From a virus: DNA of 42,545 nt. Both the position numbers and the translations under genes were made by a program. This document shows, one piece after another, positions 6,915 to 13,590 of the stretch; the first letter of the stretch is position 1, and every line of letters begins with the position of its first letter. The stretch is taken from positions 1-42,545 of IMG/VR virus record IMGVR_UViG_3300027573_000062. The stretch is one strand, 5' to 3'. Below the pieces are notes generated by a model that worked only from the letters and a program-made list of their open reading frames with translations, had not been told where the DNA came from and ran no database searches.

Positions 6915-6916
6915 CA
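6888..6916 (-). promoter_or_regulatory. Leftward early promoter, probably giving a near-leaderless mRNA
   Basis: TTGACA at 6916-6911 is a perfect -35. At 17-bp spacing lies CAGAGT (6893-6888), a weak -10 retaining only the A and final T. The ATG of the first leftward gene follows seven bases later, so transcription would start at or next to the ATG. It interleaves with the rightward promoter. Confidence 0.45.
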
Positions 6917-6920
6917 ACTC

Positions 6921-7058
6921 ATGAAAAACACACACGCCGCCGCGCTTGGGCGCAAGGGCGGGCAGGTCCGAAGCGCCGCGAAGCTGGCCGCCGTGCGCCG
7001 CAACCTCGAAAAAGCCCGGAAAACACGCTGGAAACCGGCCAGAAAAAAGATTGCGTGA
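6921..7058 (+). CDS. 45-aa basic protein with LGRKGG motif
   Basis: Begins MKNTHAAALGRKGGQVRSAA; about a third of residues are Lys or Arg, concentrated in the C-terminal KARKTRWKPARKK. I recognise the AAxLGRKGGxVxSxAK pattern from many short phage proteins of unknown role; DNA or RNA binding is likely from charge alone. The ATG sits six bases after a -10 box and without SD, so translation is expected from a leaderless mRNA. Confidence 0.65.
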   Translation: MKNTHAAALGRKGGQVRSAAKLAAVRRNLEKARKTRWKPARKKIA

Positions 7059-7064
7059 TTTGTG

Positions 7065-7094
7065 TTGACAGACACAAACCGCTTACTGTAGTCT
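7065..7094 (+). promoter_or_regulatory. Second rightward promoter, leaderless type
   Basis: TTGACA (7065-7070), 18-bp spacer, TAGTCT (7089-7094), then six bases to the ATG at 7101 and no SD. The spacing from -10 to ATG is identical to that of the promoter at 6885-6914. It would drive the run of tiny genes that follows. Confidence 0.5.
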
Positions 7095-7100
7095 TGACGC

Positions 7101-7409
7101 ATGGACATCAGCGACCTTCCAGCCGGTTACTTCGCAGGTGGCGACGTCATCGCGTGCCAGCGGTGCGGCAACCGCGTGCTGGACGGCGCGTGCCTGACGT
7201 GTGGCGCAGAGCCGGAAGGCATTGAAGTGGAACGCATCGTGCCGACCGTGCTCACATCCGAGCAGTTGGAATGGGCTGCGGCCGGTCTGGTGCCGACGCG
7301 TACGATCTCACTGGCTGAGTTTCGCGCGCAGTTTCCGGCGAAGGACGACGACGACCGCTGGCTCTGGCATCGGATGCAGGCGGAGTTTCGCGCGTGGGGG
7401 ACGAAATGA
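7101..7409 (+). CDS. Zinc-ribbon protein, 102 aa
   Basis: CQRCGNRVLDGACLTCG near the N terminus gives a compact CxxC-CxxC ribbon. The rest is acidic, with a TSEQLEWAAAGLVPTRTISLAEF helix-turn region and a DDDDRWLWHRMQ element. It starts at an ATG placed six bases behind a -10 box, and ends with an ATGA overlap to the next gene. Unknown function. Confidence 0.7.
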   Translation: MDISDLPAGYFAGGDVIACQRCGNRVLDGACLTCGAEPEGIEVERIVPTVLTSEQLEWAAAGLVPTRTISLAEFRAQFPAKDDDDRWLWHRMQAEFRAWGTK

Positions 7410-7615
7410 GCGCAACGTATCTGATCCAGACCGTCGAATACGGCGAGCTACGCAAGGCTGCCGACTCCATCAAGGATGCGCGCAAGTGGGCCAAGACTGC
7501 GCTCGGTGTTGGCCCGAAGCAGGTATCGCGCGAGATGACGTATCGGCGCTGCGAGTGGTGCGGCTCGTCTCGTTCGCTGTGCGACTGCCATCCGCCGCGA
7601 TGGAGGGCTCGATGA
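7406..7615 (+). CDS. 69-aa protein with C-terminal cysteine cluster
   Basis: Begins MSATYLIQTVEYGELRKAAD, with a helix rich in Lys and Ala, then CEWCGSSRSLCDCH near the end, a likely metal site. The start is set by the 4-base ATGA overlap with the previous gene. The stop overlaps the next ATG by two bases in the form CGATGA. Unrecognised. Confidence 0.65.
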   Translation: MSATYLIQTVEYGELRKAADSIKDARKWAKTALGVGPKQVSREMTYRRCEWCGSSRSLCDCHPPRWRAR

Positions 7616-7725
7616 GCGCGAAGCCCTGGCCGTGCTTCATCTGCGAGAAGCGCTACGCCGAACTTGAGCAAGCCGAGCGGTGCGAACAGAAGCACGCCGA
7701 GAAGGCCGCGAAGGGGACGAAGTGA
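7612..7725 (+). CDS. 37-aa zinc-finger-like mini-protein
   Basis: MSAKPWPCFICEKRYAELEQ then CEQKH: a C-x2-C-x16-C-x3-H pattern typical of a single zinc finger. GGAGG lies five bases before the ATG, and the start overlaps the upstream stop as ATGA. Very short but with full translation signals. Function unknown. Confidence 0.6.
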   Translation: MSAKPWPCFICEKRYAELEQAERCEQKHAEKAAKGTK

Positions 7726-7904
7726 GCGCCGACCGCCTCGCCGCCATCGTCCTCCGCATGCGCTTGCACCTTGAAGATGTCGCCGATGCGATGATGTCGC
7801 CCGCGCACTCGGCGCGCGATGCGAAACTGATCGGCACGAGCGCCGGTTCGATCCGCGAGTGGCTGAACGAGCTGGAAGCGATTGCCAACGAAGGAGACAG
7901 GTAG
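7722..7904 (+). CDS. 60-aa helical protein
   Basis: The GTG at 7722 overlaps the previous stop as GTGA. Sequence VSADRLAAIVLRMRLHLEDV is followed by GTSAGSIREWLNELEAIANE; both halves are amphipathic helices. No recognisable motif. Confidence 0.55.
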   Translation: MSADRLAAIVLRMRLHLEDVADAMMSPAHSARDAKLIGTSAGSIREWLNELEAIANEGDR

Positions 7905-8066
7905 ATGAGCACGCCGATTCTTATCAAGTTCTACGTCGGCGACGACATCATCGCGCGTGTCATAGTGGAACTGTCGATGATGGCGAGCACAACGGCAGCG
8001 TTCCTGAGCGCCCGCCACGCGGCCGGTAAGCCGATGGGCTGTGCGATTGCGGAGCGGGTGCGATGA
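7905..8066 (+). CDS. 53-aa hypothetical protein
   Basis: MSTPILIKFYVGDDIIARVI, then a Met/Ala-rich middle and MGCAIAERVR at the end. The ATG follows the previous stop directly and has AAGGAG about nine bases upstream. The stop overlaps the next ATG as ATGA. Unrecognised. Confidence 0.55.
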   Translation: MSTPILIKFYVGDDIIARVIVELSMMASTTAAFLSARHAAGKPMGCAIAERVR

Positions 8067-8143
8067 GCCACGAACTGTTCGCCGCGTTGATGGTCGTCTT
8101 CGCGGTGCTGGCGGGGTTGCTGGCGTGGAAGGTGGGACGATGA
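8063..8143 (+). CDS. 26-aa single-span membrane peptide
   Basis: MSHELFAALMVVFAVLAGLL followed by AWKVGR: a single hydrophobic helix with a short positive tail, so N-out/C-in insertion is likely. Both ends overlap neighbours as ATGA and a purine-rich GGAGCGGG precedes it, which argues for real translation despite the size. Candidates are a small membrane-active regulator or superinfection-related peptide; nothing distinguishes these. Confidence 0.5.
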   Translation: MSHELFAALMVVFAVLAGLLAWKVGR

Positions 8144-8310
8144 GCCACGAGGAAGCGCTGAAAGAGGTCGCCAAGATTCTGCTTCAGGCCATCGAAGACG
8201 ACCATCCGCTGACGGCGCGAGAAGCTAAGGACTACGAAGCGCTGTTGGCTAACGCGCTGATGCAAGCCTACAACCTCGGCAAACGGGCAATCATGGAGGT
8301 AATTCGATGA
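8140..8310 (+). CDS. 56-aa helical protein
   Basis: MSHEEALKEVAKILLQAIED and TAREAKDYEALLANALMQAY form two charged helices. It shares MSHE with the preceding membrane peptide, perhaps only through repeated start contexts. ATGA overlaps at both ends. Unrecognised. Confidence 0.55.
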   Translation: MSHEEALKEVAKILLQAIEDDHPLTAREAKDYEALLANALMQAYNLGKRAIMEVIR

Positions 8311-8495
8311 CCTGGCCCAACGACGGCCCGCCGTGCCCGCCGCGCGACATCGCAGATCGTCTCGACCGCATCGTGCGCAAGACGCGGCGCCCGACGCTGC
8401 TGGTGGCCGTGAAGGACGACCGCGGGCGCACGGTGGCGACGGTGCCGGTGGAGCAGCGGAGGCCGAGTGGCCCGTGGGACCGCAACGGCTCGTGA
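8307..8495 (+). CDS. 62-aa basic hypothetical protein
   Basis: MTWPNDGPPCPPRDIADRLD followed by a VRKTRRPTLLVAVKDDRGRT beta-like segment. The start overlaps the upstream stop as ATGA, and a GTGA overlap at its own stop could start a further 33-codon frame (8492-8593) with no SD. Last of the coupled tiny-gene run. Function unknown. Confidence 0.5.
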   Translation: MTWPNDGPPCPPRDIADRLDRIVRKTRRPTLLVAVKDDRGRTVATVPVEQRRPSGPWDRNGS

Positions 8496-8707
8496 CGCAG
8501 GCGCACGTCTCCCGAGGATCGCTCCGCTACTCAAGGACGGAGGACGCGGCGCATATCGCGCCGAGAGGAGACGTGGGACGTGCGCCGGTGTGACGGAGGT
8601 GTCGCCATGTAGCCGAACCTCGAGCCATTCAACGTCGGTGGCGATTATTGACTGGGATGCCGTTGGGACGTGACAGGCCGGAGAGACGGCCCTGATTTGG
8701 AGGACAG
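8496..8707 (+). other. Non-coding structured gap; candidate regulatory RNA
   Basis: No convincing gene in these 212 bases. CACGTCTCC (8504-8512) pairs perfectly with GGAGACGTG (8567-8575), while GCGCACGT (8501-8508) pairs perfectly with ACGTGCGC (8578-8585). The left arm is shared, so the two pairings compete. A smaller GGCGC/GCGCC hairpin lies between them. Near the 3' end GGCCG/CGGCC forms a further hairpin just before the SD GGAGG of the next gene. An RNA switch, attenuator or processing site is possible. Confidence 0.35.
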
Positions 8708-8962
8708 ATGCCGAAGAGTGCGAAGGATGAGTTGATTGCGCGGATTGATGCGGATCTCGCGCAGGTGCATGCCGTGGCGAACTACGTCGGATCGGACGGA
8801 TCGTCTGCGTTGTCGGCGCGGATCGACGCTGACGTGGCGCGACTCGCTTCGATGCGCGACTACGTGACCGCGCAGGTGCCAAAGGCAGCGGCGACCGAAC
8901 CGAAGAAGCGCGGGCGCAAGCCGAAGCGCGGCCTGCCGGACACGCCGAGCAACGGGGACTGA
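8708..8962 (+). CDS. 84-aa protein with AT-hook-like tail
   Basis: MPKSAKDELIARIDADLAQV then a second ARIDADVARL repeat, suggesting a duplicated helix, and a C-terminal KKRGRKPKRG with the RGRK core of an AT-hook. GGAGG precedes the ATG in the sequence GGAGGACAG, the same nine bases used by the next gene. Likely DNA-binding and possibly dimeric. Confidence 0.65.
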   Translation: MPKSAKDELIARIDADLAQVHAVANYVGSDGSSALSARIDADVARLASMRDYVTAQVPKAAATEPKKRGRKPKRGLPDTPSNGD

Positions 8963-8972
8963 AGGAGGACAG

Positions 8973-9200
8973 ATGGCTTACGAAGCGGAAGGCTACTCGG
9001 ACGCGCCAGCCTTAATCGGAGGCGGAAACTATCTCAACGCGGCGAAACAGGCTGGCGTGCCGTCTCTGAAGCTGCGACTCGACCGCGCAGTGAAGGACGC
9101 CGAATCGGCACTGGCCGAAGCGAAGCGCGCCCGCGAGATTCTCGACGCGCATCCCGAACTGGAAGAACTGCTGAACATCATGCAGCGCGGAAGGTTCTAG
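8973..9200 (+). CDS. 75-aa helical hypothetical protein
   Basis: MAYEAEGYSDAPALIGGGNY followed by LRLDRAVKDAESALAEAKRA, a long charged helix, and a C-terminal PELEELLNIM. SD GGAGGACAG is identical to that of the preceding gene. Unrecognised; the helix could dimerise. Confidence 0.6.
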   Translation: MAYEAEGYSDAPALIGGGNYLNAAKQAGVPSLKLRLDRAVKDAESALAEAKRAREILDAHPELEELLNIMQRGRF

Positions 9201-9236
9201 ACTCCGGCGCGACCGTGACGCGCTCCTTCTCGTGAA

Positions 9237-9271
9237 GGCCCGCCGCGAGCGGAGATAGTGCGGGCCGTTTT
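9237..9271 (+). terminator. Factor-independent terminator candidate
   Basis: GGCCCGC (9237-9243) and GCGGGCC (9260-9266) form a perfect 7-bp GC stem with a 16-base loop, followed by GTTTTG. The T-run is short, so termination may be partial. It separates the tiny-gene run from the recombination module. Confidence 0.5.
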
Positions 9272-9294
9272 GATGTCTCATGGAGGGACAACGC

Positions 9295-10158
9295 ATGGAA
9301 CCAGGCATCTACCAGATCGACGCCACAACTTACCACGCCGACGCGCTCGGCTGCGACACGCCGCCGATGCTCTCAGCGTCCATCGCGAGCATCCTGCTAC
9401 GCCAGAGTCCGATGCACGCGCACGCCGCGCACCCGAGACTCGGCGGATTCCCGCCGGAGGAATCCGAAACCTTCGACCTCGGCACGGCCGCGCACGCGAT
9501 GATTCTGGAAGGCACCACCGACCGCTACGCCATCATCGAAGCGAACGACTGGCGCACCAACGCCGCGAAGGCCGCCCGCGACGAGGCCCGCGCGAACGGC
9601 AAGACGCCCATCCTGGCGAAGCACGCCGACCGCATGCGCCTCATGGCGAATATGGTACGCAAGCAGGTGCAGGCGCACACCGACGAGCCCGTGCCGCTCG
9701 AGTTCGGCAAGCCCGAACAGACGCTCGTGTGGTGTGACCAAGGCGTCTGGTGCAAAGCGCGCGTGGACTGGTTGCACGACGACTTGCGCACGATTGACGA
9801 TCTCAAAACCGGCGCCGTCAGCGCGAAGCCGGACGCGTGGACGAAGACAATCTACGGCCGTGGCGGCGATCTGCAGGCGGCGTTCTACCTGCGCGGACTG
9901 AAGGCCATCACGGGCTACGATGCCGCGTTCCGCTGGATCGTCGCAGAGAACACGTATCCGTTCGCGGCGTCGGTGATTGCGCTCTCGCCGGAAGGTCTCG
10001 CGGAAGCTGGCGAACGCGTCGAGCAGGCGATCCGGCTGTGGGGCCAGTGCCTCGCCAGCGACGCATGGCCCGGCTACCCGACACGGACCTGCTACATCGA
10101 CCCGCCCGCGTGGGCGCTCATGCAGCATCTGGAAGCCGCAGAACAGGAGGCCGTGTAA
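9295..10158 (+). CDS. RecE-like PD-(D/E)XK exonuclease, 287 aa
   Basis: I recognise the DUF3799/RecE C-terminal type nuclease. Features: GTAAH (63-67), Glu141, KARVDW with Asp158, DDLKTG with Asp169 and Lys171, and Gln194 in LQAAFYL, the last being the conserved Gln of lambda-exonuclease/RecB-like folds. It would digest duplex ends to give 3' single strands for recombination. ATG 9295 follows GGAGGG at good spacing; the ATG at 9280 lies inside that SD region. Coupled to the ATPase by TAATG. Confidence 0.87.
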   Translation: MEPGIYQIDATTYHADALGCDTPPMLSASIASILLRQSPMHAHAAHPRLGGFPPEESETFDLGTAAHAMILEGTTDRYAIIEANDWRTNAAKAARDEARANGKTPILAKHADRMRLMANMVRKQVQAHTDEPVPLEFGKPEQTLVWCDQGVWCKARVDWLHDDLRTIDDLKTGAVSAKPDAWTKTIYGRGGDLQAAFYLRGLKAITGYDAAFRWIVAENTYPFAASVIALSPEGLAEAGERVEQAIRLWGQCLASDAWPGYPTRTCYIDPPAWALMQHLEAAEQEAV

Positions 10159-11126
10159 TGCCGTTCACGTTCCGACCAGCGAAGCGCGAAGCCGTGGGCC
10201 TACTCATCGGACTGGCCGGAGCGTCAGGTTCAGGAAAAACATTCTCGGCGCTCCGACTTGCGAAAGGACTCGCCGGCAATAAGCCGTTCTGCCTCATCGA
10301 CACCGAGGCCGGTCGCGCGAAGCACTACGCGGATCAGTTCGCCTTCGACCACGGCGACTTGCACGCGCCGTTCTCGCCAGCCGCCTACGCTGAAGCGATC
10401 GGCGCGGCCGACGCGGCCGGGTATCCAGTCATCGTCGTGGACTCCGCGAGCCACGAACACGCCGGAGACGGCGGCATCCTTGACATGCAGGAATCCGAGT
10501 TGACCCGCATGGCCGGCGACGACTGGAAGAAACGCGAAGCCGTCAAGATGGCGTCGTGGGTCAAGCCGAAGATGGAGCACAAGCGGATGGTGCAGAAACT
10601 CCTACAGGTCCGCGCGCACCTGATTCTCTGCTTCCGGGCAGAGGCAAAGATAGAGATGGTCAAGGTGGACGGCAAGATGGTCGTCCAGCCGAAGCAGACA
10701 CTGACCTCGCTGGACGGTTGGATTCCGATCTGCGAGAAGTCGCTGCCGTTTGAGCTTACCGCGTCGTTCCTGCTCGTTCCCAACGAGCCCGGCGTGCCGC
10801 GTCCTATCAAGTTGCAAGAGCAACATCGGCCGTTCTTTCCGGCTGGACGCGAAATCACGGAGGCATCCGGAGTGTCGCTGGCGCTCTGGGCTGCTGGCGT
10901 GGACATCTCAGGAAAGACCTACATCGGACAGTGCGAGACGATTGTGTCGTTCAAGAAAGGCGCGCTTGTCGTGAACGAAGTCACGATCGACGGCCAGAAG
11001 TTTTCGACCGTTGATGCCACGCTCGCCGACAGCGCGAAGACGCTTGAAGGCCAACGCGTCAAGGTTAACTACACGCCGACGGCTAAGGGCGGCATGATGC
11101 TGAAGTCTATTGAGGCGGCAGCATGA
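10158..11126 (+). CDS. AAA (RecA-fold) ATPase, recombination partner, 322 aa
   Basis: Walker A GASGSGKT (21-28), Walker B VIVVDS (91-96). A C-terminal ~80 residues look like an OB-type domain (TLEGQRVKVNYTPTAKGG). It matches the phage AAA ATPase usually encoded beside a RecE-like exonuclease, where it likely acts in place of a RecT/Erf/Sak annealase (Sak4-like in position). The start overlaps the exonuclease stop as TAATG with GGAGG upstream. The exact biochemical role is inferred from position. Confidence 0.85.
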   Translation: MPFTFRPAKREAVGLLIGLAGASGSGKTFSALRLAKGLAGNKPFCLIDTEAGRAKHYADQFAFDHGDLHAPFSPAAYAEAIGAADAAGYPVIVVDSASHEHAGDGGILDMQESELTRMAGDDWKKREAVKMASWVKPKMEHKRMVQKLLQVRAHLILCFRAEAKIEMVKVDGKMVVQPKQTLTSLDGWIPICEKSLPFELTASFLLVPNEPGVPRPIKLQEQHRPFFPAGREITEASGVSLALWAAGVDISGKTYIGQCETIVSFKKGALVVNEVTIDGQKFSTVDATLADSAKTLEGQRVKVNYTPTAKGGMMLKSIEAAA

Positions 11127-11692
11127 TCGTCGTCTACATCGACACCGAAACCGGCGGCGTGCAACCGCACCATCCGACGATCCAACTCGCCGCCGTCGCG
11201 ATGGACGGAGATACCGAAGTCGGCGCGTTCGAGCAGCGCATCGCGTTCAACGAAGCCGACTGCGATCCGGAAGCGTTGCGCCTGAACCACTACACGCGCG
11301 AGGCATGGGCCGATGCCGTGTCGCCGGCCGTTACGGCGGCTCGCTTCGCCGCCTGGCTGCGCCCGTTCCAGTCCGTCACGCTGACGTCGAAGCGCACGGG
11401 CCAGCCGTATACGGTCGCGAGGCTGGCCGGCTACAACGCGGTCTCCTTCGACGTGCCGCGCCTGCGCGAGATGTTCGCTGGCCAGTTCTTCCCGTGCGAA
11501 TATTTGACGCGCGACGTGCTGCAACGCGCGCTGTTCTACTTCGATGAGCATCCGCACGGGCCGCAGCCGGCGAACTTCAAACTGGCGACGGTCTGCGCGA
11601 TGTTCGGCATCGACACAGACGGCGCGCATGGGGCGCTCGCCGACGCGCGGATGTGCGCGCGGTTGTATCGGGTAATGGTAGAGGCCGCATGA
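11123..11692 (+). CDS. DnaQ-like DEDDh 3'-5' exonuclease, 189 aa
   Basis: ExoI DTET (Asp7, Glu9), ExoII region AGYNAVSFD with Asp110, ExoIII HGALADAR with His169 and Asp174: the complete DEDDh set. The length is that of a stand-alone exonuclease domain without a polymerase. The start overlaps the ATPase stop as ATGA, so the three genes form a coupled DNA-end processing module. It may trim ends or proofread with host polymerase. An eight-codon frame overlaps its stop by ATGA, probably without function. Confidence 0.9.
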   Translation: MIVVYIDTETGGVQPHHPTIQLAAVAMDGDTEVGAFEQRIAFNEADCDPEALRLNHYTREAWADAVSPAVTAARFAAWLRPFQSVTLTSKRTGQPYTVARLAGYNAVSFDVPRLREMFAGQFFPCEYLTRDVLQRALFYFDEHPHGPQPANFKLATVCAMFGIDTDGAHGALADARMCARLYRVMVEAA

Positions 11693-11718
11693 TGGCCCAG
11701 CGAAAGGCAGCGTAGACG

Positions 11719-12360
11719 ATGGCAGAACAGCAGTCGGATCCCTCCGCGGTCCCAGGCGGGAGGCAGGCGCAGGACTTACTCGCGGATCTGCGCGAGCTCG
11801 AAAGCGACTGCGAGAAGAACCGGCCGGAAGAATACGGCGACGGCTCGTGGTCCGCGTGGGCTGCGGACATCGCACGGCAAGCAATCACGGCGCTGTCGTC
11901 CTCCCTCGCGCCCGGCATCCCCGTGGAGCAAGCAGCGCGCGAGGCGCTTGGATTGTTCGCGCCAGGCTCCCACGACGGGCTGTGGGGACGCATCAAGGCG
12001 TTCATTGTCAACGGCGCACCGACGCGCGACGAGGGTATCGCCATTGCGCGGCAGATAACGGAGTGGCAGTGCCGCGTCGATGACGCCCTGATCGCCTCGG
12101 CGTCCGCACAGGGGGCCGCGTCGGTACCCCTTGAACACGATGAGCGTGAGCGCCTACACGCCATCATCGCGGACTGCAACTCGTTGATCGACCCAGAGCG
12201 CGATCCTGAACTGTCGGCGCGGATCGATGCCGTGTTGATGCCATGCGACCACGCCGGACACTGCGTCTCCCCGCCCGCCCCGCAGTGGAGGCCGATCGAG
12301 AGCGCCGCATTTCCCGATCCTCCCCCCTCGGACGCCCCCGAGAAAGGGAGCCAGCTATGA
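11719..12360 (+). CDS. Hypothetical protein, 213 aa
   Basis: Unrecognised. Begins MAEQQSDPSAVPGGRQAQDL, with a helical LADLRELESDCEKNRPEEYG segment, a middle segment with DGSWSAWAADIARQAITALS, and a proline-rich tail (SPPAPQWRPIESAAFPDPPP) ending SDAPEKGSQL. The tail is nearly repeated in the next protein because of a DNA duplication. No metal site except a lone CDHAGHC. ATGA overlap with the next gene. Confidence 0.6.
   Translation: MAEQQSDPSAVPGGRQAQDLLADLRELESDCEKNRPEEYGDGSWSAWAADIARQAITALSSSLAPGIPVEQAAREALGLFAPGSHDGLWGRIKAFIVNGAPTRDEGIAIARQITEWQCRVDDALIASASAQGAASVPLEHDERERLHAIIADCNSLIDPERDPELSARIDAVLMPCDHAGHCVSPPAPQWRPIESAAFPDPPPSDAPEKGSQL
12326..12351 (+). repeat. Direct repeat copy 1 (gene-end/RBS cassette)
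   Basis: CCTCGGACGCCCCCGAGAAA followed by GGGAGC. The segment encodes the (S)DAPEKGS protein tail and also contains the SD of the next gene. Copy 2 lies at 12487-12515 and differs mainly by a 3-base in-frame insertion. Confidence 0.7.
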
Positions 12361-12521
12361 GATTACTGACGAAGTTTCTAGCGTGGCTCATCGGCTACTA
12401 CTACGACGAATGCCCGGTATGCGGTCGCTACATCGCCATTCTATCGAACGGACAGATCGTCAATTGGTGCAGCCGTAAACGGCACGCCTCGGACGCCCCC
12501 GCAGAGAAAGGGAGCAAGTGA
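12357..12521 (+). CDS. 54-aa protein with membrane-like N terminus and zinc knuckle
   Basis: MRLLTKFLAWLIGYYYDECP: a short hydrophobic helix, then CPVCGRYIAILSNGQIVNWC, a CxxC plus a later Cys. It ends ASDAPAEKGSK, almost the tail of the preceding protein. The start overlaps the upstream stop as ATGA with AAAGGGAG ahead. Possibly membrane-anchored. Function unknown. Confidence 0.6.
   Translation: MRLLTKFLAWLIGYYYDECPVCGRYIAILSNGQIVNWCSRKRHASDAPAEKGSK
12487..12515 (+). repeat. Direct repeat copy 2 (gene-end/RBS cassette)
   Basis: CCTCGGACGCCCCCGCAGAG followed by AAAGGGAGC; the same module as 12326-12351 with three extra bases. Again it ends one gene and supplies the SD for the next. Confidence 0.7.
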
Positions 12522-12709
12522 TGGTCAGGAAGCCGCGACGAATCAGGAAGATGCTACGCGGGCGCTATTCGTCCGACGGAGAGTGGACACCGATGCGGGA
12601 CACGCCCACTTGGAGGCGTCTACGGCGCAGGTATTTGAATTGGGGCCGTGCTCGGCTGAGATCATGCACAGGAGCGAATTATGGAAATGAATCTAAATGC
12701 GTTTGTTGA
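12521..12709 (+). CDS. 62-aa very basic protein
   Basis: MVRKPRRIRKMLRGRYSSDG and later TWRRLRRRYLNWGRARLRSC: highly Arg-rich, so nucleic-acid binding is likely from charge alone. ATG 12521 overlaps the upstream stop as TGATG with AAAGGGAG seven bases ahead. The last 29 bases overlap the next gene. Unrecognised. Confidence 0.5.
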   Translation: MVRKPRRIRKMLRGRYSSDGEWTPMRDTPTWRRLRRRYLNWGRARLRSCTGANYGNESKCVC

Positions 12710-12881
12710 GATCGGTGCTGTTTATGAGCACCCGAACAAGTTCTATTACCGTGTTCTCCACGTAGCTCAGGATGACGCTGGCGGGAACCACGTAGTCCAT
12801 CAAGGTCTACACGACGGTAGAATCTGGGTCCGAACGGTAGACAACTTCGTCGAACGCTTCGAGCGGAAAGCGAGGTTCTGA
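12681..12881 (+). CDS. 66-aa hypothetical protein
   Basis: MEMNLNAFVEIGAVYEHPNK, with beta-strand-like FYYRVLHVAQDD and NHVVHQGLHDGRIWVRTVDN segments, ending in a basic helix. AGGAG with eight-base spacing precedes the ATG. The region is less GC-rich than its surroundings. The form resembles a small SH3-like or beta-barrel phage protein. No assignment. Confidence 0.6.
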   Translation: MEMNLNAFVEIGAVYEHPNKFYYRVLHVAQDDAGGNHVVHQGLHDGRIWVRTVDNFVERFERKARF

Positions 12882-12885
12882 ACCT

Positions 12886-13590
12886 ATGACCCCCTCTGAT
12901 CCCTCTCTCTCGGACAGGGCACAGGAGATCCGCGCCCGGTGGCAACGGGTCTACGATCGACACGATCCAGACTCCGAGTTACATCACACGGCGCGCGAGA
13001 TGTTGTGGCTCCTCGATCAACTCCGGGCCGCGCAGGAGCAGATCGCTGCCTTAACGCCGTCTGACGTGACCGCCGACGAATGCGCGCTTGCCGTGTTCGT
13101 GTTGCGCCAGATTCGTCGTGGTCAGTCCTATGACGCTCAGGCTGGCATCTGGTGGGATTCAGCATCCAAGCCAGGAGTGCTGGCGACTGCCGAAGCCCGC
13201 ATCGCTGAACTGGAATCCGCCCTCAGTGCGCAGGCGTCCTCCGGAGCCACGGTGACGACGAGGACCGAATCCTGGGCTGTGAGTGTCGAGCGCAACGGTG
13301 AGCAGGTTGTCACCCTCAGTAATCGCGGCATCTCAGGCCGTGACCTGAGCGCAGCGGACGAACACGTCATCCGCGAAGCCGCGCGCCACCTACTCAGCTT
13401 CATCGGTGACGCCCAGCCCTCCTCATCCTTCCCCGCGCGCACGCCGGACGTTGACTCGGCGCAAGTTCGCGTCCAGTGCCGCAAGTGCGCCGCGTTCACG
13501 TTCGTGCGCGAAGGCTACTCTCTGGACGCCATTGCTGGATGGTGCTTCGACACAGACAACGGCTGGCGTTGTCCAGCCTGCTCTGACTAG
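12886..13590 (+). CDS. Hypothetical protein with C-terminal zinc ribbon, 234 aa
   Basis: The N-terminal third is helical (RAQEIRARWQRVYDRHDPDS and WLLDQLRAAQEQIAAL), the middle includes an ARIAELESALSAQ coiled coil, and the C terminus has CRKC and CPAC about 30 residues apart, a zinc ribbon. Last rightward gene: its TAG abuts the stop of the first leftward gene with no base between. Unknown function. Confidence 0.65.
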   Translation: MTPSDPSLSDRAQEIRARWQRVYDRHDPDSELHHTAREMLWLLDQLRAAQEQIAALTPSDVTADECALAVFVLRQIRRGQSYDAQAGIWWDSASKPGVLATAEARIAELESALSAQASSGATVTTRTESWAVSVERNGEQVVTLSNRGISGRDLSAADEHVIREAARHLLSFIGDAQPSSSFPARTPDVDSAQVRVQCRKCAAFTFVREGYSLDAIAGWCFDTDNGWRCPACSD

